Source: Pseudomonas sp. SCB32
GTDB lineage: Bacteria > Pseudomonadota > Gammaproteobacteria > Pseudomonadales > Pseudomonadaceae
NCBI RefSeq assembly: GCF_009189165.1
Contig: NZ_CP045118.1
Coordinates: 2,046,001-2,110,000 of the forward strand
Direction of reading: 5' to 3'
DNA: 64,000 nucleotides
Shown: positions 1 to 8,397 of the stretch, one piece after another
How the letters are laid out: every line of letters begins with the position of its first letter
How positions within the stretch are numbered: the stretch's first letter is position 1
Notes under the pieces: model-generated
What the model saw: the letters and a program-made list of their open reading frames with translations, nothing else
Told to the model about the DNA's origin: nothing
Database searches by the model: none
Translations under genes and position numbers: made by a program

Positions 1-818
1 AGCAGGGACTTGGCCAGGTCGGCGCTCAGCGGCTCGGTGGTAATTACCTGGGTGCCGCACGGCATGGACTTGGAAGCCAGCTCCGGTACCAGGCCGCCGA
101 GGTAGGCGTTACCGGCAACCACGATGAACTTGGCCTTCACGCGGCCTTTCGGGGTGTGCACGACCGGGTTGGCGCCACGGTCGATCTTCACGGCAGGGGA
201 CTGCTCGTGGATCACGCCGCCCAGCGACTCAACGGCTGCGGCTTCGCCCAGGGCGAGGTTCAGCGGATGGATGTGGCCGCCGCTCATGTCGAGCATGCCG
301 CCGACATAGCTGTCGGTGCCGACGACTTCGCGGATGCGCTTGGCGTCCATCAGTTCCAGCTGGGTGTGGCCGAAGCGCTCCCACAGCTTCTTCTGGGACT
401 CCAGGTGGCCCATCTGCTTGGTGCTGAGGGCCGCGAACACGCCGCCGTCCTTCAGGTCGCACTGGATGTTGTACTTGGCGATACGGTCGCGAATGATGCG
501 GCCGCCTTCGAAGGCCATGTCGCCCAGCAGTTTCGCCTGCTTGGCGCCGACACTGCGCTCGATGACGTCGATGTCACGGCTATAGCTGTTGACGATCTGG
601 CCGCCGTTACGGCCCGACGCGCCGAAACCGACCTTGGCGGCTTCCAGCACGGTGACCTTGAAACCGTTTTCCAGCAGGAACAGGGCGGTAGACAGGCCGG
701 TGTAGCCTGCGCCAATCACGCAGACATCGGTTTCCACCTCGCCCTGCAGTTCAGGACGGGCCGGGACCGGGTTGGCCGAGGCTGCGTAATAGGAAGAGGG
801 GTAGGAGGTGTGCGGCAT
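1..818 (-). CDS. FAD-dependent amine oxidase, PuuB/DadA-like (3' end outside window)
   Basis: Flavin oxidase of the glycine/D-amino-acid oxidase superfamily, most like gamma-glutamylputrescine oxidase, which oxidises a gamma-glutamylated amine to the aldehyde with release of ammonia and peroxide. The 272 visible codons from the ATG at 816-818 carry the dinucleotide-binding motif G36-x-G38-x-x-G41, the ribose-binding E59 at the end of the second strand, and the G-A-S-G-R-N-G-G motif at residues 66-73 typical of this group. The family is about 430 residues long, so roughly a third is missing. The start is supported by a conserved N-terminus with several Tyr and Ser before the Rossmann fold. The exact substrate is inferred from the family only. 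Confidence 0.8.
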   Translation of the reverse strand, partial: MPHTSYPSSYYAASANPVPARPELQGEVETDVCVIGAGYTGLSTALFLLENGFKVTVLEAAKVGFGASGRNGGQIVNSYSRDIDVIERSVGAKQAKLLGDMAFEGGRIIRDRIAKYNIQCDLKDGGVFAALSTKQMGHLESQKKLWERFGHTQLELMDAKRIREVVGTDSYVGGMLDMSGGHIHPLNLALGEAAAVESLGGVIHEQSPAVKIDRGANPVVHTPKGRVKAKFIVVAGNAYLGGLVPELASKSMPCGTQVITTEPLSADLAKSL

Positions 819-962
819 AATGCACCTGTGTTTGTTATTTTTTACGAGATGTGAGGATGCTACCTGAGTCGAATCTGGCCGGCTAGTGCCCGTGCAAAAT
901 AATTTACGGACGGTCGAACATAAAAAAATTCTCTTTTTCAGTGGCTTAGCGAAAAAAAGTGC

Positions 963-990
963 TTGACCGTGAAAAACGATCGCGTAGAAT
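963..990 (+). promoter_or_regulatory. sigma70 promoter of tRNA-Val
   Basis: TTGACC at 963-968 and TAGAAT at 985-990 are separated by 16 bases and are followed by a GC-rich stretch just before the tRNA. Such a discriminator is typical of stable-RNA promoters under stringent control. Confidence 0.65.
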
Positions 991-1004
991 GCGCCCCACA
1001 CGAC

Positions 1005-1081
1005 AGGCACATAGCTCAGTTGGTTAGAGCACCACCTTGACATGGTGGGGGTCGTTGGTTCGAGTCCAATTGTGCCTACCA
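1005..1081 (+). tRNA. tRNA-Val(GAC)
   Basis: A full 77-nt cloverleaf. The acceptor stem pairs AGGCACA (1005-1011) with TGTGCCT before the discriminator base and an encoded CCA. The anticodon stem is CCACC/GGTGG (1032-1036 with 1044-1048) and the loop TTGACAT carries anticodon GAC at 1039-1041. The T-loop GGTTCGAGTCC is canonical. Confidence 0.95.
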
Positions 1082-1106
1082 AACATAGTCGCTTCGGCGG
1101 TTACGA

Positions 1107-1140
1107 AAAGGGCGATCCGAAAGGATCGCCCTTTTTGTTT
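1107..1140 (+). terminator. intrinsic terminator after tRNA-Val
   Basis: A 12-bp perfect stem (1107-1118 with 1123-1134) with a GAAA tetraloop; the distal arm runs into CCCTTTTTGTTT. It sits 25 bases after the tRNA. Confidence 0.9.
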
Positions 1141-1198
1141 GCCCGCAGAAAAGCCTGTTCGCCTGTTATGGTGTGCCCTGGGTGTGTCGGAGGTGATG

Positions 1199-1720
1199 AT
1201 GAGCGCTCTACGATCCTGGGTGTTGCTCGGTGCGCTGCTGGCGTCGGGGCCTGCGTTGGCGGAAATGCAGGTGATCTGGCCAAGCGGTTGGAATGTCTCG
1301 CGCTCGCCGGAGCCGGCGGCGGTCGATGCTCCACTGATTCGCCAGCGCGGTGTGCGCCTTGCGGAGGATGGCTCCCAGGAGCTGGTCATGGAGATTACGC
1401 GCAGCCGTTTGGGGGCTGGCACCTCTATTAATGTGGAGAACGTCATCGTCGAGATGCGCAAGGCGCTGCAGAAGGACTTCCTCCGGCAGGGCCTTCAGGC
1501 GGCCTGCAGCAAGCCGCAGGCGGTGAAGCTGGGTGACCTGGATGGGTTGGAGGTGCGTTGCGGCATCAGTCGGAATGGCACTGAGGTGCTGAAGCAGGCC
1601 TTGCAGGTGGCCCTGGGTGACGGTGTGGCTTATTCGTTGACGTATGCTGTGCCGGCGGAGCGCTATGCGGCGCTTGCGGATGAAATCGAGTCGGTGAAGG
1701 CGGGGATCAGTCTGCACTGA
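1199..1720 (+). CDS. small exported protein, possibly DUF4946-like
   Basis: A 173-residue protein with a clear Sec signal peptide: a basic start, a Leu-rich core and a cleavage site after A-L-A near residue 20. The mature part is mixed alpha/beta with two Cys (in A-A-C-S and V-R-C-G-I), which may form a disulfide, so a periplasmic site is likely. I recall a similar small uncharacterised family in Pseudomonas (DUF4946), but cannot confirm it. Two adjacent ATGs occur at 1196 and 1199; GGAGG at 1189-1193 is 5 bases from the second, which I chose. An open frame reaches upstream across the terminator to 1037 but is not expected to be translated. Confidence 0.75.
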   Translation: MSALRSWVLLGALLASGPALAEMQVIWPSGWNVSRSPEPAAVDAPLIRQRGVRLAEDGSQELVMEITRSRLGAGTSINVENVIVEMRKALQKDFLRQGLQAACSKPQAVKLGDLDGLEVRCGISRNGTEVLKQALQVALGDGVAYSLTYAVPAERYAALADEIESVKAGISLH

Positions 1721-1761
1721 TCTTCATCTGGATCGCTGCTTTATTATAGAAGGCAGAAAGC

Positions 1762-1790
1762 AAAAGCCCCGCTTCGGCGGGGCTTTTCAT
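1762..1790. terminator. bidirectional terminator
   Basis: An 11-bp perfect stem AAAAGCCCCGC/GCGGGGCTTTT (1762-1772 with 1777-1787) around a TTCG loop, with A and T tracts on the two sides. It lies between two convergent genes and can serve both. Confidence 0.9.
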
Positions 1791-1798
1791 TTTCAGGC

Positions 1799-2023
1799 TC
1801 AGGCGGCGAGGGTGGCTTGCACGCGCTCGATGACCGCTTGCAGTGGCGCTTCGGCCTGGTACTGCTGGGGATAGAGGCGCTCGGTGTGCTTGGCGATGCC
1901 GTGCTCGTTCACCAGGGTGAAGCTGAAGCCGTGCTTGCGCTTGGCCTGGATGACGCAGTTCAGAGGAGCGAAGGCTACCGAAAGGGTGCGAATCGCCTCC
2001 TGGATATGCGGGGAGTTTTTCAT
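1799..2023 (-). CDS. conserved small hypothetical protein, 74 aa
   Basis: A small soluble protein with no signal peptide. It has a helix at the start (H-I-Q-E-A-I-R-T-L), a central strand pair (F-S-F-T-L-V-N-E-H-G-I) and a C-terminal helix (L-Q-A-V-I-E-R-V-Q-A-T-L). The pattern resembles a small beta-sheet protein of unknown function found in pseudomonads. The ATG at 2021-2023 was chosen over an upstream one at 2089 because the extra 22 residues are low in coding character and overlap the hairpin at 2046-2063. GGAAAG lies about 8 bases before the start. The gene converges on the previous one across a shared terminator. No function can be named. Confidence 0.65.
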   Translation of the reverse strand: MKNSPHIQEAIRTLSVAFAPLNCVIQAKRKHGFSFTLVNEHGIAKHTERLYPQQYQAEAPLQAVIERVQATLAA

Positions 2024-2045
2024 TGTCTTGTCTTTCCAAATAGGT

Positions 2046-2063
2046 AACGGTCCTGTGACCGTT
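2046..2063. promoter_or_regulatory. 7-bp inverted repeat, possible operator
   Basis: AACGGTC and GACCGTT are separated by CTGT, 23 bases upstream of the 74-aa gene on the minus strand. It could be an operator or a 5' UTR hairpin. There is no further evidence. Confidence 0.3.
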
Positions 2064-2430
2064 GAAATCGTAAAAAGCTCCGGGTGCAATCTGAGGATGC
2101 AGAAAACGTGTGACCGGAATATGGCAGCGAATGGAAACTTGAGGGTCGGTTCGCGTCAGTCTGCGGCGTTGGGTAAAGGCAATTGAACTGACGCGGGCGC
2201 TATCGCTCGGGCAAGCTTTCCTGGCGCGGCTGACGTGCTCTGGAATCGATGCGGAGGAGGCGCTGGCCGTGGCCCTGTAGTGCCCAGCTTCAACCCTGGA
2301 TCAAGGTAGGGGAGTGCTGGGAGGGGCGACCTTAGGTTTGGTACTCGCGTTCGGAATTATATGGATTTCTGTCGGCAATGGCCAGTTGGTGCTTGGCCGT
2401 TGGTCAGAATCATTGCGAACGGGTAGAGAA
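2064..2430. other. intergenic region with a possible coding remnant
   Basis: There is no complete gene here. The plus frame from 2143 to the TAG at 2278-2280 is open and reads like protein (residues ending in G-I-D-A-E-E-A-L-A-V-A-L), but it has no start codon or ribosome binding site, so it may be a gene remnant or chance. Nothing else was recognised. Confidence 0.3.
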
Positions 2431-2462
2431 AAAGCCGCAGAGCGGGAGCGCTCTGCGGCTTT
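2431..2462 (-). terminator. terminator of the mvaU-like gene
   Basis: A 14-bp perfect stem (2431-2444 with 2449-2462) with a GGAG loop directly after the stop codon. The A tract at 2429-2433 gives the U tract on the minus strand, and the T tract at 2461-2465 would also serve the other strand. Confidence 0.9.
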
Positions 2463-2469
2463 TTTCGTC

Positions 2470-2823
2470 TTACTTCTGCAGCCAGGATTCGACGGTTTCG
2501 GCGCCGTACTGTTGCTTCCAGGCTTTCAGGGTCTTGTGATTGCCACCCTTGGTCTCGATGACTTCACCGGAATTCGGGTTCTTGTAGGTCTTCAGTTGGC
2601 GGCTGCGGCGATGCTGGATCGGCGCCGGTTCGCCAGTGGTCTGCGGGTCAAGAATGTTGATGACATTCCGCAGGTTCATGCCGTACTGGTCCATCAGCGC
2701 TTGCAGTTGGTCCTTGAACTCCAGTTCCTTTTTCAGGCTGCTGTCATTCTTGAGTTTTTCCAGCAGGGCGAGTTGTTCTTTAAGCTGGCGTTCGGCTTCG
2801 CGGAATTCCGCAAGTTTGGACAT
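2470..2823 (-). CDS. mvaU: MvaT/MvaU-family H-NS-like nucleoid protein
   Basis: A xenogeneic silencer that binds AT-rich DNA and represses acquired genes, acting as a functional analogue of H-NS in Pseudomonas. The 117 residues divide into an N-terminal coiled-coil for oligomerisation (residues 1-60, rich in E, K and L heptads), a variable linker, and a C-terminal DNA-binding domain with Y-K-N-P-N-S-G-E, then E-T-K-G-G-N-H-K-T-L and W-K-Q-Q-Y-G, the signature of the family. I prefer the MvaU branch because of the start M-S-K-L-A-E-F-R, but MvaT is possible. It is a single-gene unit with its own strong terminator. Confidence 0.88.
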   Translation of the reverse strand: MSKLAEFREAERQLKEQLALLEKLKNDSSLKKELEFKDQLQALMDQYGMNLRNVINILDPQTTGEPAPIQHRRSRQLKTYKNPNSGEVIETKGGNHKTLKAWKQQYGAETVESWLQK

Positions 2824-3064
2824 CGTGTGCTCCCGTCGGCAGGGGTGAATTGTGGGGGCGATTTTCTGTTCTTGTCGTTATCGCCGTCAACTATGGATAT
2901 GAATTGTTGCGATTCGGGCAATGCGCCTTAAATCCTTCGGCTGTTATCCGGGAGCGCAGATTAGTTGTTTCTTGAGGGATAATGCGCGGATTAAAGGGGC
3001 GGCGCCTGCCAAACCCTTCTGGATTCTGTGTGCTTTATTGTGGTGCGTTGAGTGCGAGTGCTGG

Positions 3065-3898
3065 ATGAATAGTGAGATTGTGCGGTATCGGGTCAATGAT
3101 TATGAGCTCACGTGCCAGGTGGCAGGGCAGGGCGTGCCGCTTGTGCTGGTTCATGGATCACTCTGCGACTACCGCTATTGGCAGGGGCAGTTCGCCGCGT
3201 TGTCGGCTCGCTATCACGTGGTGGCGCCCAGTCTGCGCCATTATTTCCCTGAACAGTGGGATGGCGAGGGCGCGGGGTTCACGACCGAGCAGCATGTGAG
3301 TGATCTGCTTGCTTTGCTGGATCAATTGCCTGGTCCTGCGCATCTGCTCGGGCATTCGCGCGGTGGCGGTCTCTGTCTGAGAGTGGCGCTGGCGGCGCCG
3401 CAGAAGTTGCGTTCCCTGGCGCTGGCCGATCCTGGTGGGGACTTTACGGAAGATGTATTCCGTATGGCGGGCCTGGTGTCGCCAATATCCCCGGTTGAGC
3501 GCAATCAGTTTCGCCAGCAGGCGCTGATCATGATTCGCGCGGGGCGTATTGGCGAGGGATTGCAACTCTTTGTCGATACCGTGAGTGGCGCGGGTGTATG
3601 GGAGCGCTCTTCCGGGCAATTCCGCGAGATGGCCACGGCTAATGCCATGACTCTGGTGGGGCAGGTGGCGGATCATTCGCCGCCGATTTCCAATGCTCAA
3701 CTTGAACAACTGCAATTGCCTGTTCTGTTGATCGGAGGGGCGAAGAGTCCGGAGCCATTCCCGCGCATTATCCAGGCGCTGCAATCGGCGCTGGTCGATG
3801 TCCGTACTTCGATGATTCCTGGCGCCTCCCATGGTATGAATGTGATTCGTCCGGCCTCCTTCAATCGCGCCGTGCTGGAATTTGTCGACCAATACTGA
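3065..3898 (+). CDS. alpha/beta-fold hydrolase
   Basis: A 277-residue cytosolic hydrolase of the alpha/beta fold. The oxyanion segment V-H-G-S-L lies about 25 residues in and the nucleophile elbow is G-H-S-R-G-G. The likely catalytic His lies in G-A-S-H-G-M near the C-terminus, and the acid is probably in the loop after V-L-L-I-G-G-A. The substrate is unknown. I recall a probable hydrolase next to thrS in P. aeruginosa, so this may be a stable neighbour. The frame is open from 2921, but the N-terminal motif M-N-S-E-I-V-R-Y begins at the ATG at 3065, so I start there; the ribosome binding site is weak (GAGTG). Confidence 0.8.
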   Translation: MNSEIVRYRVNDYELTCQVAGQGVPLVLVHGSLCDYRYWQGQFAALSARYHVVAPSLRHYFPEQWDGEGAGFTTEQHVSDLLALLDQLPGPAHLLGHSRGGGLCLRVALAAPQKLRSLALADPGGDFTEDVFRMAGLVSPISPVERNQFRQQALIMIRAGRIGEGLQLFVDTVSGAGVWERSSGQFREMATANAMTLVGQVADHSPPISNAQLEQLQLPVLLIGGAKSPEPFPRIIQALQSALVDVRTSMIPGASHGMNVIRPASFNRAVLEFVDQY

Positions 3899-4142
3899 GC
3901 GAAGTCAGGGCTGCCGCTCGTCAGCTATCCAAGTTTGCAGTAACATCCCACGCCTTGCCCGCCAACGATTGTGGGCAGGTTTCATTCGATTTCTTCCAGT
4001 GATCTCCGTCCGCGCGCGAATGCGCAGGGCGCCGACAAGGCGCCTGCCACTGTGAGGCAGGCCTGCCCGGCGGGCGACGCTTACTGGCACATCCCAACCC
4101 ATGTGGCCTTTCGTAGGGGTCACCACTAGGAGAGGAGGCGCC

Positions 4143-6065
4143 ATGCCCATCATTACTCTTCCCGACGGTAGTCAGCGTTCCTTCGATCATCCGGTCAGCG
4201 TGACCGAGGTGGCGCAATCCATTGGCGCAGGCCTGGCGAAAGCCACCCTGGCCGGCAAGGTCAACGGCCGTCTGGTCGATGCCTGCGACATCATCGACAG
4301 CGACGCGACCCTGCAGATCATTACCCCGAAGGACGAGGACGGGCTGGAAATCATCCGCCACTCCTGCGCTCACCTGGTGGGCCATGCGGTCAAGCAGCTG
4401 TATCCGACCGCCCGGATGGTCATCGGTCCGGTGATCGATGAAGGCTTCTATTACGACATCGCCTTCGAGCGCCCCTTCACTCCTGAAGACATGGCTGCCA
4501 TCGAAAAGCGCATGGCCGAGCTGATCGACAAGGACTACGACGTCATCAAGAAGATGACCCCGCGTGCCGAAGTCATCGAGACCTTCAAGGCTCGTGGTGA
4601 GGAGTACAAGCTGCGCCTCATCGACGACATGCCGGATGAGAAGGCCATGGGCCTGTACTTCCACGAGGAGTACGTGGACATGTGCCGCGGCCCGCACGTG
4701 CCGAACACTCGCTTCCTGAAAGCCTTCAAGCTGACCAAGATTTCCGGCGCCTACTGGCGTGGCGACTCGAAGAACGAGCAGCTGCAGCGCGTCTACGGCA
4801 CCGCTTGGGCAGACAAGAAGCAGCTGGCTGCCTACATCCAGCGCATCGAAGAAGCCGAAAAGCGCGACCACCGTCGTATCGGCAAGCAGCTCGACCTCTT
4901 CCACCTCCAGGAAGAAGCGCCGGGCATGGTCTTCTGGCACCCGAACGGCTGGACCGTCTATCAGGTGCTCGAGCAGTACATGCGCAAGGTGCAGCGTGAC
5001 CACGGCTACGTGGAAGTGCGCACCCCGCAGGTCGTCGATCGCATCCTCTGGGAGCGTTCGGGCCACTGGACCAACTACGCCGAAAATATGTTCACCACGG
5101 CGTCGGAAAGCCGCGACTTCGCGGTCAAGCCGATGAACTGCCCGTGCCACGTGCAGATCTTCAACCAGGGCCTGAAGTCCTACCGCGACCTGCCGCTGCG
5201 TCTCGCCGAATTCGGCGCCTGCCACCGCAACGAGCCGTCCGGCGCGCTGCACGGCATCATGCGTGTGCGTGGCTTCACCCAGGACGACGCCCACATCTTC
5301 TGCACCGAAGAACAGGTGAAGAAGGAGGCGGCCGACTTCATCAAGCTGACCCTGCAGGTCTATTCGGACTTCGGTTTCAGCGACGTTTCCATGAAGCTGT
5401 CCACTCGTCCGGCCAAGCGTGTCGGTTCCGAAGAGCTGTGGGATCGCGCCGAAAGTGCGCTGGCCGACGCCCTGAACGAATCCGGTCTGGAGTGGGAATA
5501 CCAGCCGGGCGAGGGTGCCTTCTACGGTCCGAAGATCGAGTTCACCCTGAAGGACTGCCTCGGTCGTAACTGGCAGTGCGGCACCCTGCAGTACGATCCG
5601 AACCTGCCGGAACGCCTGGATGCCAGCTATATCGCCGAAGATAACAGCCGTACCCGTCCGGTCATGCTGCACCGCGCGATCCTCGGCTCCTTCGAGCGCT
5701 TCATCGGCATGCTCATCGAGCACTACGCCGGCCTGTTCCCGGCCTGGCTCGCACCGACTCAGGCTGTGGTGATGAATATCACTGACAAGCAGGGCGAATG
5801 GGCTGAAGAAGTGGTGCGTCAGCTCGAGCAAAGCGGATTCCGTGCCAAGTCCGACTTGAGAAACGAGAAAATTGGCTTTAAAATCCGCGAGCATACTTTG
5901 CTCAAGGTTCCCTATCTGTTGGTCATCGGTGATAGGGAAGTTGAATCGCAGGCCGTCGCCGTACGTACGCGCGAAGGGGCAGACCTCGGCTCGATGCCGG
6001 TCGCCCAGTTCGCTGAGCTGCTCGCTCAGGCGGTTTCCCGGCGTGGTCGCCAAGACTCGGAGTAA
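4143..6065 (+). CDS. thrS: threonyl-tRNA synthetase
   Basis: A class II synthetase charging tRNA-Thr, 640 residues. Domains in order are TGS (1-61), the editing domain with H-S-C-A-H-L-V-G-H, the catalytic core and the anticodon-binding domain from about residue 540. The core shows zinc ligands in M-N-C-P-C-H, motif 2 with C-H-R-N-E-P-S-G, and motif 3 [11 protein letters not shown] strong ribosome binding site (AGGAGAGGAGG) precedes the ATG at 4143. It is the first gene of the thrS-infC-rpmI-rplT-pheST-ihfA block and ends with a TAA at 6063-6065 that touches the infC start region, which suggests translational coupling. The 244 bases before it hold no gene. Confidence 0.98.
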   Translation: MPIITLPDGSQRSFDHPVSVTEVAQSIGAGLAKATLAGKVNGRLVDACDIIDSDATLQIITPKDEDGLEIIRHSCAHLVGHAVKQLYPTARMVIGPVIDEGFYYDIAFERPFTPEDMAAIEKRMAELIDKDYDVIKKMTPRAEVIETFKARGEEYKLRLIDDMPDEKAMGLYFHEEYVDMCRGPHVPNTRFLKAFKLTKISGAYWRGDSKNEQLQRVYGTAWADKKQLAAYIQRIEEAEKRDHRRIGKQLDLFHLQEEAPGMVFWHPNGWTVYQVLEQYMRKVQRDHGYVEVRTPQVVDRILWERSGHWTNYAENMFTTASESRDFAVKPMNCPCHVQIFNQGLKSYRDLPLRLAEFGACHRNEPSGALHGIMRVRGFTQDDAHIFCTEEQVKKEAADFIKLTLQVYSDFGFSDVSMKLSTRPAKRVGSEELWDRAESALADALNESGLEWEYQPGEGAFYGPKIEFTLKDCLGRNWQCGTLQYDPNLPERLDASYIAEDNSRTRPVMLHRAILGSFERFIGMLIEHYAGLFPAWLAPTQAVVMNITDKQGEWAEEVVRQLEQSGFRAKSDLRNEKIGFKIREHTLLKVPYLLVIGDREVESQAVAVRTREGADLGSMPVAQFAELLAQAVSRRGRQDSE

Positions 6066-6067
6066 TC

Positions 6068-6616
6068 ATTATTAAGCGTGAAATGAGACAGGATAAGCGG
6101 GCTCTCCCGAAACCGCCGATCAACGAGAACATCACCGCCCGTGAGGTTCGTCTGATTGGTGCTGACGGTCAGCAGATTGGCGTGGTCTCCCTCGACGAGG
6201 CCCTCCGTCAAGCCGACGAGGCCAAGCTGGACCTGGTGGAAATTTCTGCTGATGCGGTGCCCCCTGTCTGCCGCATCATGGACTACGGCAAGCACCTCTT
6301 CGAGAAGAAGAAGCAAGCCGCTGCTGCGAAGAAGAACCAGCACCAGCAACAGATCAAAGAAATCAAGTTTCGTCCAGGGACGGAAGAAGGGGATTACCAG
6401 GTAAAACTACGCAACCTGGTACGTTTCCTTAATGAAGGGGACAAGGCCAAGGTATCGCTTCGATTCCGTGGTCGTGAGATGGCCCACCAGGAGCTGGGCA
6501 TGGAGCTGTTGAAGCGGGTCGAAAACGACCTCGCCGAGATCGGCACCGTGGAACAGCATCCTAAGCTGGAAGGACGCCAGCTGATGATGGTCATCGCTCC
6601 CAAGAAGCGTAAATAA
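6068..6616 (+). CDS. infC: translation initiation factor IF-3, non-AUG start
   Basis: IF-3 binds the 30S subunit and checks the start codon and initiator tRNA. The N-domain, the lysine-rich linker (E-K-K-K-Q-A-A-A) and the C-domain with E-I-K-F-R-P-G-T are all present. The first ATG in frame, at 6083, has no ribosome binding site, and the conserved residues K-R-E lie upstream of it. The frame continues upstream through ATT (6071), ATT (6068) and ATC (6065). GGAG at 6059-6062 is 5 bases from the ATT at 6068 and 8 from that at 6071. I chose 6068, giving 182 residues. IF-3 genes are known to use rare starts so that IF-3 represses its own translation. Confidence 0.9.
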   Translation: MIKREMRQDKRALPKPPINENITAREVRLIGADGQQIGVVSLDEALRQADEAKLDLVEISADAVPPVCRIMDYGKHLFEKKKQAAAAKKNQHQQQIKEIKFRPGTEEGDYQVKLRNLVRFLNEGDKAKVSLRFRGREMAHQELGMELLKRVENDLAEIGTVEQHPKLEGRQLMMVIAPKKRK

Positions 6617-6676
6617 CCTCCCGGGCACTGGCAGGCCTGATGGTTATCAGTTGTTAACGAATGCGGAGTACTAAAC

Positions 6677-6871
6677 ATGCCAAAGATGAAAACCAAGAGT
6701 GGCGCCAAAAAGCGCTTCAAAGTGACTGCTGGTGGCATCAAGCACAAGCACGCTTTCAAGAGCCACATCCTGACCAAAATGACCACCAAGCGTAAGCGTC
6801 AGCTGCGCGGCACTTCGATGCTCGCTGCTTCCGACGTTCGCCGTGTAGCACGCTCCCTGCGTCTGCGTTGA
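6677..6871 (+). CDS. rpmI: 50S ribosomal protein L35
   Basis: A 64-residue, strongly basic protein starting [10 protein letters not shown] and ending in R-S-L-R-L-R, full length for L35. It lies 60 bases after infC and 21 before rplT in the usual L35-L20 order. GGAG at 6665-6668 precedes the ATG. Confidence 0.97.
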   Translation: MPKMKTKSGAKKRFKVTAGGIKHKHAFKSHILTKMTTKRKRQLRGTSMLAASDVRRVARSLRLR

Positions 6872-6892
6872 TTTCTGGTAGAGGATAAATAA

Positions 6893-7249
6893 ATGGCTCG
6901 TGTTAAGCGTGGCGTGATTGCCCGTCGTCGTCACAAAAAGATTCTGAAGCTCGCAAAAGGCTACTACGGCGCGCGTTCGCGCGTGTTCCGCGTTGCCAAG
7001 CAGGCGGTAATCAAGGCTGGCCAATACGCCTACCGTGACCGTCGTCAGCGCAAGCGTCAGTTCCGCGCCCTGTGGATCGCCCGTATCAACGCTGGTGCTC
7101 GTCAGAACGGTCTGTCCTACAGCCGTCTGATCGCTGGCCTGAAAAAGGCGGCCATCGAGATCGACCGTAAGGTCCTGGCCGATCTGGCTGTGAACGAAAA
7201 AGCGGCGTTTACCGCAATTGTCGAGAAAGCGAAGGCCAGCCTGGCTTAA
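6893..7249 (+). CDS. rplT: 50S ribosomal protein L20
   Basis: 118 residues, the normal length. The basic N-terminal tail starts M-A-R-V-K-R-G-V and is followed by the globular rRNA-binding domain ([12 protein letters not shown]). L20 also acts as a translational repressor of the L35-L20 unit in E. coli; whether that holds here is inference. The ATG follows AGAGGATAAATA. Confidence 0.97.
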
Positions 7250-7294
7250 GCCCCACGACAGTTACCGGATCTCGGTCCGGACGTAACGTCACCG

Positions 7295-8363
<1,069 letters not shown>

Positions 8364-8397
8364 CCCGCACGACCGTCAACGCATTTAGGAGAGCAGG

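Noticed and set aside
2143..2280. Protein-like open stretch after an in-frame TGA
   Set aside because: No start codon or ribosome binding site and no recognised relative; kept only as a note on the gap.
3921..6053. 710-codon open frame on the minus strand opposite thrS
   Set aside because: Antisense shadow of a highly biased gene; no ribosome binding site or recognisable domain, while thrS on the other strand is certain.
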